Source of the DNA: Heliocidaris tuberculata
Lineage: Eukaryota; Echinodermata; Echinoidea; Camarodonta; Echinometridae
Assembly: GCA_025618425.1 (NCBI GenBank)
Contig: CM046844.1
Span: 18,468,324 to 18,532,323, forward strand
Length of the DNA stretch: 64,000 bases
Direction of reading: 5' to 3'
The notes beneath the pieces were generated by a model. The model searched no databases, was not told where the DNA came from, and worked only from the letters and a program-made list of their open reading frames with translations. Made by a program: the position numbers and the translations under genes. Shown piece by piece: positions 17,801 through 28,854 of the stretch; position 1 is the stretch's first letter; each line of letters begins with the position of its first letter.

Positions 17801-18900
17801 CCCTTGATATCGCTCACGAATCGCATCAAGGCATTGTCCGTCTAAAGCAGATCTTGCGTACCAAAGTGTGGTGGCCACATATCGATGAGCAAGCTGAACA
17901 CCTTGTGAAAGAGTGTAGAATCTGCCAAGCAGAAATGCCTACCCCTCCACCAGTGCCTCTTTGCCCTTCCGCAATGCCCAGCTCCCCATGGAGCCGTGTA
18001 CATGTTGATTTGTGTGGACCTCTCCCCACAGGAGAGACCTTGCTTGTTATAATTGATGCAGCCACTCGATGGCCAGAAGTGGAGATTTTGCGATCAACGA
18101 CAGCAACAACGATCATCTCGCGACTAAACCGCATCTTCGCGCAACACGGTTACCCAGACGAAGTCGTTTCAGATAATGGTTCACAATTCACCTCACGCGA
18201 ATTTGCAGACTACATGAAGTCTACAGGCATCGAGCATAGACGCGTTACTCCTTACCATCCGCAAGCAAACGCAGAAGTTGAACGATTCAACGCGACACTC
18301 ATGAAAGCCATCCGGACAGCGAGAAACAGTGGTCGTGATTGGCATCAAGCGATCTACAATTTTTTGCTTACATATCGCTCAACACCACATCCAGCCACAA
18401 AATCAACCCCAGCGAAGCTTCTGTATAATCGCGAAATACGCAACAAGCTACCTTCGCTACCACGCCCAAGTCCGCGAAAAGCATTCGCAAAAGCACGACG
18501 CCATGATAGAAAGTACAAAGCACACATGAAATCCTATCATGATGGGAGGAAGAGATTCCAGAAGCGGAATATCTGTCAGGGAGATCATGTGTTAATCATG
18601 CAGAAGAAAAGTGATAAGTTCTCTAGTAGATATGATCCAAGCCCTTGGCTTGTTACAGCTGTCAAAGGAGGAAGTGTAAAGCTAAAACGCGGAAATGAAC
18701 ACACCATGCGCTATATGTCCCAAGTCCGGAAAGTACCATATTCGCAACGCGACTATGATCTCCAGAATGATCTCGACGATGACTTCGCACAACACAATCG
18801 CGAACAGCGTAATGATCGCCCGCATGAGCTACGCAGATCACAGCGAAATACACGCCCACCAGACAGACTCTCATACCATCACTCAGGAGTTATTATGTAA
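14848..18900 (+). CDS. Gag-Pol polyprotein of LTR retrotransposon
   Basis: 1350 codons with no frameshift or internal stop. Gag occupies about residues 1-280. Zinc knuckles are at 238-253 (CX2CX4HX6C, a longer last spacing than usual) and 260-273 (canonical CX2CX4HX4C). The aspartic protease has DSGA at 333-336. The reverse transcriptase has CIDMRRAN, LDLRWGYHQ (D566) and ISDD at 626-629 in place of YxDD. RNase H catalytic candidates are D775, E816 and D841. Integrase has the zinc-binding H990, H993, C1023, C1026 and the catalytic triad D1054, D1109, E1145 with the standard 35-residue spacing. A GPY/F-like segment (SPWLVTAVKGGSVKLKR) lies near 1255-1275. No chromodomain is visible. Gag and Pol are in one frame, so their ratio cannot depend on frameshifting. 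Confidence 0.95.
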   Translation: MATRMNGLSQPPPFAASSARGSASTAWSTWKKSFDYYVQASQIADGDVKRALLLHCAGLEVQQLFDTLPDTGTTYEQAVQALTTHFEPQTNVAYQRHIFRQCIQETTETVDDFYIRLRSSSSTCAFGEQQDEHIRDQFIDKCISKPLRRRLLREPNLTLTTLLSIARAAEAADNQALSIEQSNASPSPAVNTIRARRPPTQPPAVRPDRPRSQTSRHPGCSTPAPGRGYHKPKQEKCCGNCGLEGHRARDSQCPARGQDCRKCHKKGHYARVCRSSNVHHITEDGDFQPAYQEQGSPDTSDGHDYEEYLFTVGHSRPQTRVRVADVDIDMLIDSGASVNIIDSSTHDWMRGQCPATSELRLTPSHVRLFPYGATSPLPVKGEFSATVSCSTGTSTTARFIVVAGKSGCLLSRATSILLGLIRIESAEPVHHVHMDTSPSNYAGEIKTKYPAVFNGFGKLKGYKVHVHIDPEVKPVAQPPRRIPFHLRHKVEAKLQELIDKDIIEPVSGPTSWASPLVVVPKPNGEVRVCIDMRRANAAVLRERRPIPTLEETLEALNGASVFSKLDLRWGYHQVEIDEDSRDITTFVTHKGVMRYKRLIFGLSSASEVYQYAIQQALSGLEGVRNISDDIIVFADNTSEHDQRLARVLERLEDRNLTLNAEKCVFRAESLSFFGFTIGKNGIAPDAKKVEAIKNARKPTTPSEVRSFLGLVNYCGRFIQNLATTTEPLRELTRGDVPWSWGPRQEEAFNTLCAALTSDTVMAHFVTGAPTELRVDASPFGLGAILTQTIEGVSRPVAYASRSLTDVERRYSQTEREALAVVWGCERFHLYLIGAEFDLLTDHKPLEVIYSPRGKPHARIERWALRLQQYRFKIRHMSGKTNPADVLSRLPLSNQPQGDLHNIAEEYVEAIVAYAVPRALSREEIKQASQDDPEIKCVIEAIRSGKWPDDKRLSVYRNVANELTSTDGILVRGTRIVIPNELRKRTLDIAHESHQGIVRLKQILRTKVWWPHIDEQAEHLVKECRICQAEMPTPPPVPLCPSAMPSSPWSRVHVDLCGPLPTGETLLVIIDAATRWPEVEILRSTTATTIISRLNRIFAQHGYPDEVVSDNGSQFTSREFADYMKSTGIEHRRVTPYHPQANAEVERFNATLMKAIRTARNSGRDWHQAIYNFLLTYRSTPHPATKSTPAKLLYNREIRNKLPSLPRPSPRKAFAKARRHDRKYKAHMKSYHDGRKRFQKRNICQGDHVLIMQKKSDKFSSRYDPSPWLVTAVKGGSVKLKRGNEHTMRYMSQVRKVPYSQRDYDLQNDLDDDFAQHNREQRNDRPHELRRSQRNTRPPDRLSYHHSGVIM
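14849..14862 (+). other. tRNA primer binding site, overlapping the gag start
   Basis: TGGCGACGAGGATG begins 2 bp after the 5' LTR. It is complementary to the 3' end of a tRNA-Ser of the GCU type (..CATCCTCGTCGCCA, from memory of animal tRNAs). Its first two bases are the last two of the ATG at 14848, so the site encodes the first Gag residues MATRM. Confidence 0.75.
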
Positions 18901-20109
18901 TTGATTTATCTGGAAGAGAGCTTGAGACAATTACACAGTGAACATTAATCCATATCATAACTTTGAACTGGAACACCAAATGAATACATTGCAAAAGACT
19001 CAGTTAAAGAATGAACTGAACTTTCAAATGTTTTATTTTTATGCCATTACATATTCCATGCTCATTGATTTGTCAAATGAATCTTTATATCACTTTATTC
19101 CATGCCACAATCTCAGTATGGGTATTATTTTATTACATTCCCAGTTCCATGACGTTCAGACACTTTATATTGTATGTTGATCTGTAAATGCCAGTATATT
19201 TCATATTCACTTTTATATGAATTTTGCCAACAACTTCGCATATTCACTATTTTTACTTTATTGGTTCCTTTAATACATGAAGTCAGAGCAGTGTCGTTTA
19301 TTTGCTTTGGTTGAAAACAAAAACTACAGTGTTAGAAGACAGTACTTGTACAGTGTTATTGGCTATTTAAGAGTAAGGAGTACTCTCCATTTATTTCATT
19401 AGGTCAATTTGAATATCTAATCTGTGTACTTTGAACATACAGAATGCCAGGTTATTTTATTAGTTTTATGTGTACAAAATTGATATAATGTTGATCCTCA
19501 TGATATAGTCAATGTCTAACAAGTATGAGTCAGAAAATTGTAATATTTACATTTTTCATATTTCTGTTGTTTTGCGCATCCACTTGGGATTTTACATGAA
19601 AACAATTGATTAAGATTAGTTAGTCAATAGTGTACAGAAAGTCTAATAATGATACTTGTATGTTGAAGTTATACTCAGTATACTGATAACATGAAAACCA
19701 GATTGATTTATCTTGCATGCTTATCTCACTCTTCATTTAAGAACAAAATAGTTCTTATTAGTCAAAGTCGACTATATGTGAATAATAGGGATGCATTCGT
19801 GATGCTTATTCGCTATCTCTCGTTTACATGTTGAAGGTTTGAAATGTGTTAAGAGCTGTGCTCTTGTTTGGATCATTGCTAAGTTTGAGCAATATTTGTT
19901 TTTGTTTGTGCATGTTTCAGTGTTAAAAAGAAAAAAAGAAAGAAAAGACGTTTCTGCTTTCTAAGAGTGACACATTTGAACAGTCCAGAGCCAAGATTAT
20001 TTCATATGATTAAATTACAAGCTATGTCTGAAAATATGTTTTCATCAGAGGTTTTCATGAAATTTGTTTAATCTCATCTAATGCAAAAAAAAAAATCACC
20101 TTTTTATCC
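18901..20109 (+). other. Non-coding 3' region of the LTR element
   Basis: About 1.2 kb of AT-rich sequence between the pol stop and the polypurine tract, with only short spurious ORFs (largest ~80 codons, no membrane or glycoprotein features). This is the place where an env gene would lie in an infectious-type element; none is seen. Confidence 0.8.
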
Positions 20110-20123
20110 GAGAAGGAAAGGGA
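20110..20123 (+). other. Polypurine tract
   Basis: GAGAAGGAAAGGGA immediately before the 3' LTR; expected primer for plus-strand synthesis. Confidence 0.85.
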
Positions 20124-20403
20124 TGTTGTGTTCATTGATTGTTTACATTCCAGTCTTGGTTAGTTCCATTGCACTTCATTTGACCCTAAATGTGATACTC
20201 CTGTGCGCGCGATCTACATTCCTTTGATGTAAACATGTATACTTTCCCACCAATGCCATAATGTACTATGTCAGTGTAAGGAATACACACAACAGTAATG
20301 TTTACGAGAAGCAGCTAATAAAGGACACTTGTTATTTGGTCACCGTCAAGCCAAGTCAACTTGTCATGTTTCCTCTCTCTGCCTCCCTCTCCAATACACA
20401 ATA
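20124..20403 (+). repeat. 3' LTR
   Basis: 280 bp, same sequence as the 5' LTR by direct comparison, ending CACAATA and followed by CATCTTCAGT. Confidence 0.93.
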
Positions 20404-20652
20404 CATCTTCAGTAGCGTTCGCTCGGCGCTTCGCACAATAGCACAAATAATTAGGACAACACACATTTGGCACGTTATTAACTAATTTTCTTATTTCCAC
20501 GCACATGTAACTACAATAATGCAAATTATGTGCATTGGTTGCAGAATGACCTGCAATTATCTTTGCAGGCAAATTTTAGGGTCTGAACACATCTTGCCGA
20601 AACTCTGGCTTTGCTAATCGACTTAATATAGCGCCAAGCAATGTGTAATAAA

Positions 20653-21505
20653 ATCAGTGGCGTATCGATGGGGGGGGGGGGGGGGGGGGCAGGGGCACGT
20701 GCCCCGGGCTGCACGTGAAGGGGGCGCAAAAATAGAGAGGAAGAAAAAGAGCAGAAAATGAAGCAAAATGACGATCATTAAGGGTTATACATCCCGGCCC
20801 CCTATCCGTAGGGTAAATATGGTAAATCCATTAGAAATACAAATTTTTGAGGGTTTGAAATGAAAAAAAAAAAAAAAAAAAATCTAAATTCGGTCGCTTT
20901 GCTTCCTCACATAATTACATTGCTCCAGGATCTCGCAATTTTGCGCCCCAGTAATGGATACAGTTTATAAATGACATTTTTGAAGGGGTCAAGATTTGAA
21001 AAAATAATTTTCGTTGCTTTGCATGCTCGCAATAATGTAAATTTCATCAGCCTCTTGACATGTTAAATATTACGCCCCCAATATAGGATTGGAGCAGGGG
21101 CGGCGCCAGGGTATTTTGATAGGAGGGGCAAGACGACCTAAAGATGACGTCATATTTTTTCTCCATTAAATAACAGGGGTAATATAGAGTTATATGTTTA
21201 AGACCTCTCTTTTTAATACTCCTCTTTCTTCTTTCTTCCCCTTTCTTCCCTTTTCTTCCTCCTTTTCTTCTTTTTTCTTCTTTTTTTTCTTTTTTCACTA
21301 CTTGAAAAATCATAGGGGGCGGTCGCCCCATCTGCCCCTCCCCCCTGTAGCGCCGCCCCTGGATAGAGTTTATAAAATGACATTTTTGAAGGGGTCAAGA
21401 TTTGAAAAAATAATTCTCGTTGCTTTGCATGCTCGCAATCATGTAAGTTTCATCAGCCTCTTGACATGTTAAATATTACGCCCCCAATATAGGATTGGAG
21501 TATTA
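20653..21505. repeat. Duplicated poly-G repeat flanking a hAT-like insertion
   Basis: A ~140-bp sequence (AAATGACATTTTTGAAGGGG ... CCCCCAATATAGGATTGGAG) occurs at about 20962-21094 and again at 21370-21505 with few differences. The block begins AGTGGCGTATCGATGG and carries a 20-base G run near 20670. The duplication brackets the 21095-21361 element. Confidence 0.75.
21095..21361. mobile_element. hAT-like MITE (CAGGGGCGGCGCC ends)
   Basis: 267 bp with inverted ends CAGGGGCGGCGCCAGGG and GTAGCGCCGCCCCTG, and secondary inverted AGGAGGGGCA / TGCCCCTCC. CAGGGGCGG ends are typical of hAT non-autonomous elements. The interior has a CTT/TTC-rich tract at 21215-21297. The 8-bp flanks (GATTGGAG, GATAGAGT) match only partly. 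Confidence 0.75.
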
Positions 21506-22754
21506 AATCGCATTTGCAAAGGTTCTACATTGGAAAGAAATTTCAACATATGGTTGCCTTCCTAAATTCCTCGAATATTTCTCAATGGTTTCCGTTATTG
21601 CTGCGCCCTTTTGAGAAGGCAGTGAATAGAAAACCATTCATGTTCAAAATTCGGATCTCTACCCCTCAATCGCAGTGCTCAATTGCGAATTTTCCTTGGT
21701 AAATTGCATAAGAATTGCATTTTGAGAGGTTAAAATGCAAAGAATCCAACTCTCGGGAGCTTTGCTCCCTCGCTTGTACTATAACGTGGTTAAGTTTGAG
21801 AGGTGGGGGTGGGGCACAACTTCATTGTATGCTCCGGGCGCCATAATTCCTAGATACACCACTAAAATAACAAAAAATTCTGCTCACAGCACCCCCAGTA
21901 AAAACAGGGGCCTGCTCCCAATGAGATAAAATCAAGTTTTTAAAGTATATCATCAGGCCTACAGAAGGGGGCGGTGGAACACTTTTTAACAAAAATAAAA
22001 TCTTGTTTTAAAGAATTCTGTTGGTTTATTTTGCATCGTATCATATTATACGGCACGAAAATATAGTGTTTCATTATATGCAAAGGCAATTACTAGTTAT
22101 GCGAAGTCGCATGGCGATGTCACCGATCAGAGAACATGAAATAACGGTATTTACTAATTACCCACAGGTAGCCTGTTATCATGGTTATAGGCACATTATG
22201 CTTATCACTGACCCCTCCAGCGATGGGTCCCTCGATCCCGATGTGAAAATAGCCCCTGGATGTATTGCTGCCCCATGTGAGCTTTAAATCATATTTCTTC
22301 CCTCTCTCTCTATATATATATTAACACTGATTCTGACAACTGAAAGCAATTCCTCTGCCCTCTTTTAAAACAAATCTTTCAGGCCACATGGATAATGTAG
22401 ATCTACTACATGAATAAGAAAAAGAAAACACCGCTCTAAACAAGGCAGTGAACATCATTATAGCAAAGTCATCATTCGTCGCAAGAGGGAGTACTTTTCT
22501 TAGTGGACAAATCAAATTTGACCCGACATCAGACACTGCCCCCCCCCCCCCTCCCCAGCTCTGCCGCCGCTGCCTAAGTGCCTTTACAACCCTTTACGAT
22601 ATAATAGGATTATTGAATTATTCCCAATAAGAAATAAATGCACGGGCGCAAAACAGCTCAACTCACGTCTAACGATATTTCGACATCGCTATTAATTAAA
22701 ATATTCAAGCCAACATTCTTCCCTGTGAATTTGTAGGGATGAACAACAATAGGT
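21506..22754. other. Stretch without recognised gene
   Basis: It contains remnants of poly-G type repeats near 21520-21900 and a C run at about 22541-22550. No conserved ORF. Confidence 0.4.
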
Positions 22755-23083
22755 AGTGGCGTGGCGTGCGTCTAGATATTGAGGGGACCCTGGGCATCAT
22801 TGGTGGGAGAGTTGGAGGGGGGGGGGGGGGACCGGTCTTTTATACTGTTAGGATGAAAGGCAAAAACACAAACACAACAAACAACAACAGGAAACAAAAC
22901 AAAAACAAAACAAAACAAGGTCATTGATGAGGAGGAGGGTTGTATGAAGGGTCGTAGCGGTTTCTTTTTGCATTCCCTTCCCCGCTCTCCCTTCTTTCTT
23001 TCTCTTTCTCCTTTGCGTTTTGCCACTTAATATTATGGGCACGTGCGCCTGTGCCCCCTCCCCCTTGAAGCTGCGTCGCTGAC
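22755..23083. repeat. Poly-G fold-back repeat
   Basis: AGTGGCGTGGCGTGCGTC at the left is answered by CTGCGTCGCTGAC at the right. The interior has a 13-base G run near 22818 and an AAACAAAACA-rich tract. Probably a decayed hAT-like MITE of the same type as 57519-58118. Confidence 0.5.
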
Positions 23084-24946
23084 AATTGGCTAAGAAAATG
23101 AATAACAACCTGTTATTTTTATTTATTTATTTTTTATTCGGCAATGCGAAAACAAAACAGAAAACAATACAGAAAACAATAACAGGAATAAACAAGTGTA
23201 AAAAAAAAAAAAAAAAAAAGACTTGGATCAGAGTTGATGGGGCTGCCTGGGTTTAGAAAAGGTTAACTCAATTACCATGACCCACAGGTCTTCCTTCCCA
23301 CACCCCCTCAACTCCATCCAAGTCAGGATATGAAAATTAAAAGAAGAATTATAAATTAAAAGTGTATCACTGGAAAATGGCGGCACATTAGGTGCAATAA
23401 ATGTGACATGAATATCTCAAGCAAAGTCTCATTTCAAACAGATCATTTTAACATGTATTAACATTCAAATATGATTGATGATAATATTGATAAACATAAC
23501 ATACCACTAACCATCTAATTTGTCTGCCATCGGATGCACTTTATAATTCAACTGATTCGCAAAGAAAATTTCGTCCAAAAACATTATTAGGCATCAATTC
23601 CTTGATAGTTGTTGAGAAAATATTCCATCACATCTTCCATCACATATTCATACGTTACATGGAGTGGGTTGACATAGCCATCGAGGCACAGACCTTTAAA
23701 ATTATAAATTTCTTATTACAATGTCTTACAAACTTGCACCAATCATTCTCTGTTTTTCTTCTTTCTATTAATTTAAAGGAACGCAGTGTATATATGCTTC
23801 CTCTAAAAGTTGCAGTTAATCATTGCAGCCTATGTATCTGAGAAATTGGAATCTTTTGATGAATATATTCAGCTGAAACACCAAAGCCAACTGGCTAAAG
23901 AAAACGAAAACCGGATTACTACGAAATGGTGATTTCCATTTTACAAAATATTAAAGGATTTTTTTTTTAAATCATAGTACAATCCAAATGATTCAAATAA
24001 TAGTTTAGAATCTTTCAGTTATTACATTATGCGAGAACAGCAAAGCTATAACAGGGTGATGGAAAGAAGTTCGGCATCATTGCGTATGAATTTACAGAAT
24101 AGTAGACAGAATGATAATTTCACATCAATACGGGTAAAGAAATAGGGAACATGGGGAAAGGGGATAATTAGGCCCAAGAAAATCACATTAATCGTTTCTG
24201 GGATAACGTACCGTAATTATTTTTTTAATCATCTGACATTTTGTTAATGGGAGCCATTACGTAATCCGAATTAATGAATTACGCAATGCTCATGGTGATG
24301 AGAAAAGAAGGCCTACGTAGAATCGTAATTATTATGTACAAGCAGAGCAAAAAGCAGGACGGTGAAAAGTAATCAGAGTAGGACAAGAGTAAAATACAAA
24401 AAAATATGAAAGTAAAGACATTTTCCGAATAAAAAAAAAACAAAAAAAAAACAACCAACAAGTGAACAAGACATAATTAAAACAGTTTTGAAAGGAAAAT
24501 GTGAGATTAAAACTGTATTAGTTACATCATTGTGTGCCTGCTTATACTAGTGGGAACGAGGTCAATGATGACGAAGATGTGTGTCACAGTGTCACCAACT
24601 GATATGTTTTTGTTTTTTTGTTTGTTTTTATTCTAGAGGTTGGGGGGGGGGGGGTAACAAGTCTTCATAAAATCTTCCAAGAGATTAAAAAAATGTCCAT
24701 AATACAATGGAATTAATATACTTTCCGAAATGACATTTCCCTTTTTTTATAATGAAGTGCCCCTCCATAATTTTACCCTCCTATTAAAACAGGTACCTTT
24801 ATTGTTAAATGAATAGATAGGCCTATATACAGCTGTCTTGTGTGCTTTAGTTCGTGCCAGTTTTCAAGTGTCCCAAAATATTGGGAAGGGGGGGGGGGGG
24901 GTGGAAATGGCTTCTAAAGGCGATATTAGATTTCCCTTTCCTGAAC
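23084..24946. other. Stretch without recognised gene
   Basis: It holds an A-rich tract at 23198-23219, a duplicated CATCTTCCATCACAT-type segment near 23627-23645 and G runs near 24643 and 24889. No gene seen. Confidence 0.4.
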
Positions 24947-25550
24947 ATTCAATTCAATTCAATTCAATTCTCATTTATTTCATTTTCAATTAAAAAGTAC
25001 ATTCGAAACAAATACAAAATAAGTCATAAACGAAATAAGAAAATGAAATGGGGAACTACATAAATAAAGCCCATGGGCCTTGTACAAGCATAGTTCCCTA
25101 AAAATATTGCGAAAATGATATAGACAACAAATAGAAAAAGATAAAACTAAAACTAAAAATATAACACAAATATAGACAACAAAGAAAAATAGGAACAGAT
25201 AAATAACTATACATATTTAAGAGAAAGAAAAAGCTTCAACTTTTTTTTGAAAGAAGTGATTGTATTGCAATTAGAAATACATTTGGGAATTGAGTTCCAA
25301 ATTACAGGGAAATTATGTCGTACTGATTTCATTGCATTATTTGTTTTTACTGGCCATAAGTGAAAAGAATCCTTAAAACGGGTATCATGATTATGTATCT
25401 GGTAATTAAGAGTGAACATTTGAGAAATATTAGAGGGTAATTTATTTTTAAAGTAAAAGAAACCAAGAAGAGCAAGGGAGTAATAGTACAAATCAAAAAT
25501 ATTAAGAGTTTTCAATTTACTGAACAATGGGGCAAAACATTGCTTTTGAA
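24947..25550 (-). mobile_element. 5'-truncated non-LTR retrotransposon (CR1/Jockey-like 3' end)
   Basis: On the minus strand an open frame running to a stop at 25207 encodes the C-terminal tail of a LINE ORF2: FSKLKTLNIFDLYYYSLALL, a HNHDTRF motif, then NFPVIWNSIPKCI and FKKKLKLFL. The pattern IH.. .TR ... WNSLP ... FKK.LK is typical of Jockey/CR1-type reverse transcriptase proteins. A ~240-bp 3' UTR follows and ends in a GAATT repeat (24947-24970), the usual LINE tail. Catalytic reverse transcriptase and endonuclease domains are missing, so the copy is dead. Confidence 0.8.
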
Positions 25551-28247
25551 AAGCTATAATTTATTGTCTATAATTATTTACCTCCTAAAAGGACTTTCAG
25601 TTACTCAAAATGCCCTTATGAAGGCAGGTACCCCATTTTGACAAACAAATTGCATGACTTTCTTAAACCTTTTTTTTTCAGATTCAGATTTACATTCAGA
25701 GTTTATTGTCCACACTGTAAAATAAAGAAGATTGGTCTTCAGTGGCATGGTATAACTATAATAAAAATAAGAGTAGCAAAAGGAAAAAGATAGACACCTA
25801 TTTCTCTATATTTTCTGCTTTAAAAAAATAGCCAAATCAATTTGTTTAGGGGCAGGCCACTTGATAATCCCAATGAAACTAATATAAATTTGTTTGGTTG
25901 AAATTTATGTCCCCCCCCCCCCTCCGGGATCATTAATCTTTCTAATGAGTGTATATTGCATTATCTCAATATAATAATTAAAGGATCGTTAGTATAATGT
26001 GAGGTTTGACGAGCCCTTTATTTTCAAATCATTATTAATTTTTCAAATGACATGGGATCCAAACTAGTTAATATACATATTCCTATAGGCAAGAATGATA
26101 AATAGTTTGATCATGTACTAAAACTGTTTATCCTAATTAGGAACAATCTTAAATTCTTCTTATAGCGAACATGGCTATTCCTAATTACTCCTCACAGACA
26201 GAATTCTGTCAATCAAGTTTGATCGATGATATCTATCGCTTAAATGCAATTAAATTGGATATCATTAAGAAGCATATTTAGTCCCCCCCCCCCCCCCCCC
26301 CCCCATTACAATGACACCACATTTGTAAGGATCATGAAATCATGGAAAGTGCAGTACACCTGAATAATTTATGGGGTCGATTCAAAGGTGAGATGCTGGG
26401 AAATGCAAGATGGATTGTCTTTTAATTATGCTGACGAGGTCATGCGTGAATGTCAGTGGTGTATTCTCCTCTTCTTTGGATGATGAAAGGTATTTTGCAT
26501 GATGTTGAGGTTGTCATTCCCAAAGTGAAAAGTTGTTTTTATTGTGGGTTTATTATTGTGTTTGGGTTTCATACAAATAAGTGCAAGTTTGTCAGTTTTC
26601 CACTCAAAAAAAACAAAAAAAAAAAAAAAAAAAAACTGTCAATCCTACTTCAGTACAGTGAAAAGAAAATTCTCTCCACAACAGTACAAATCACTCTCTA
26701 CAAAAATAAAACAACAAAAACTTTTAAAAAAAGTTTTCGAGGAAAATTGCTTTTATCTTCAAAACAAAAGAAAACATCATTGTATTCCTGAATGACCACC
26801 TCAGCATCATTCAAAACACAATCCATCCTCTGAACAGATGGAAAAGTCACTGTTGATAACCTCGTATGTGTGTCAGTGCTGTTGACAATAGCAATGCATG
26901 CTGCAACCTTTCACTTTTGACTTGGCCTCAGAGTCAGGTATATACACATTCTATAATTACATAATCATTACAAATGGGGCATTATTATAAGAGGGAATAA
27001 ATTGGCATTTCAATATTACCAAATTCAAGTATGATAATAAACTAACAAGAGGGATATCAAAGCTCAAACTTGAATTGCAGAACCCTTTCTTAGGAGTTTT
27101 ATACGCTTCAACTATGTCTCTATTTATCATTCAAACAAGGTCAGTTTTCTGGTAAAAAAAAAAACCCCTTAACCTTTGATTTGCTTAACAAAGGACGAAA
27201 ATATCACTTACAGTCTTTAAAAAAAAATGGAAAGATTCTTATTGGCTGCAATGGCAGGCTGTCTACTCTGACATCATTGGCGTTGCCCTCAGGTTTGAGC
27301 TGCCCAGGAACTTCAGCAAGCCTTGGAGTAACCTTGCAGTCAAAACGCTTTCAAACAAAAATGGCCGCGCCAGCATGTACCACGCCTTGCCCAAGCTTGC
27401 TTGATACCCAACCGACCTACCAATGTATAAAGAACCGCTCTGCCATAACAATAGCAAAGTACCTGGCATACAAAGCCCTGGCTGCTTGATGCCAACCAAG
27501 GAAGTAGTAGTGATTTTATTCAGAACCTCCCTGCCATATACAATTACAAAACACCTGCAATTCAATTCAATCATTTTCGTGATGTATTCAAATTTAATGC
27601 TTACGCCTTTGTCAGGTAGTCTGCAAGCACAGACCCTATATGACACTCACTGGAAAATCATTGTGTCTTAAGAGAAGCCTAACCCTGGCTCCTACTGGCA
27701 GCTATAGTACAGGGCCTATTGTAATCTCAGTTCAGACACTGTTACGCGTTTCAACGGTTGTGCCTGCAGACTACTAAGCTACAGTGGTATAATGAGGTTT
27801 CTTGTACTGCTGATAAAGTCCCCCATAAAGTCCCACTGGGACCAACTCCTGCTCTCCCATGGGGCTTATCTGAACCAGTAATTGTCCCTCTTTAGGCACA
27901 TAATTATGAGGGAAAAAAAGTGTTCAAATGTATGTACCATCGATTTTAAATGATTTTTTCCCCCTGGCAACTCCCAGCTCTATCCCTGACGCTGGGGGCG
28001 TAGTTAACAATGATGACACAGAATGCTTCTCCAGATCAACTATATAGAATGACACATCCACATATTCATTTACAGTATAGAAATAAAGATTTACACAAAA
28101 AAAAAAGGGTTCATTGTCACTCCTCCTATTTAAAAAGGACCTCCATAAAAGTATACTAATCTGTTGTATCCGTTTCTATCTTACCTAGCCCCTGTCGTAG
28201 GTAAGCTAGAAAAAAGGGGGAAAGATGAATTCTCCATCTAATGCTAT
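25551..28247. other. Stretch without recognised gene
   Basis: Includes a TTTTTTTCAGATTCAGATTT tract near 25672-25695 that could be another retroelement tail, C runs at 25911-25922 and 26283-26304, and an A run at 26617-26634. A moderately GC-rich block at 27240-27760 has no conserved reading frame. Confidence 0.4.
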
Positions 28248-28295
28248 GGTCACAGCTGATCGTGCGTGTTTTTGCACGTGCGATCAGCTGTGGGC
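28248..28295. repeat. Near-perfect hairpin
   Basis: GGTCACAGCTGATCGTGC and GCACGTGCGATCAGCTGTG form a ~20-bp stem around a TTTTT loop. The GGTCACA end matches the start of the adjacent 28331-28854 element, so it may be a collapsed copy of that family. Confidence 0.75.
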
Positions 28296-28330
28296 CAACT
28301 CCTGCGATTCGTACGTCCTTCGTTTGTCAT

Positions 28331-28854
28331 GGTCACAACCAGTCGTGCACCTCTCTGCATCTTCTCTTAGGTGTCATGCACCCTCCTCATTAATATACTC
28401 CTTCTTACCTGCAAGAACTCTTTAGGCGAAAGTACAGCACCGTACAGGTACCGCGCAACCGACGTGCGACATGTCAAGGCTCCATAATGTAGCCATGGGC
28501 TTCGTGGGATCTCCGCAGGGAGCCCGTGCGATGCACGCAAGAAGCATGTGCGAGAAGTGTGATGGCTGCGCGTGTCACGTGAGCTCATCATAATACGTAG
28601 CCACACGCAGATATTGTTGGACATGTCCAACAGCCTCCTTGCGTGTCATGCGTGCTCCTACGTGCTTTGAAGAAAAAAAAAACCCCAAAACCCCCAAAAA
28701 ACAAAACAAAAAAACAAAACAAAACAAAACACAAACAAAAAAACAAAAACAAAAACAAAAACAAACGCGCTGACCCGTGCGTGCGACGAAAGGATTTTCT
28801 GCGAAATCCGGCGTCGCAGATCACACGGAAGGAGGTGCACGATCGGTTGTGACC
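28331..28854. mobile_element. MITE with GGTCACAACC ends
   Basis: Ends GGTCACAACCAGTCGTGCAC and GTGCACGATCGGTTGTGACC are inverted copies (18 of 20). The interior is rich in GTGCGTGCG-type words and carries an AAACAAAAAC tract at 28668-28765. No ORF. Superfamily not assigned. Confidence 0.75.

Larger units (their letters stand above)
14567..20403 (+). mobile_element. Intact Ty3/Gypsy (Mag/SURL-like) LTR retrotransposon
   Basis: 5837 bp with 280-bp LTRs, primer binding site, single gag-pol ORF, polypurine tract and 3' LTR in order. The two LTRs are the same length and I found no difference between them by eye, implying very recent insertion. Pol domain order is protease, reverse transcriptase, RNase H, integrase, as in Gypsy elements. 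The ISDD reverse-transcriptase motif, paired zinc knuckles and single ORF agree with the Mag clade that includes the sea urchin SURL elements. No env ORF. The flanks (CAATT before 14567, CATCT after 20403) do not form a clean target duplication. Confidence 0.95.

Noticed and set aside
27240..27760. GC-richer block with overlapping ORFs on both strands
   Set aside because: ORFs on the two strands are of similar length and have no motifs, so composition rather than coding explains them.
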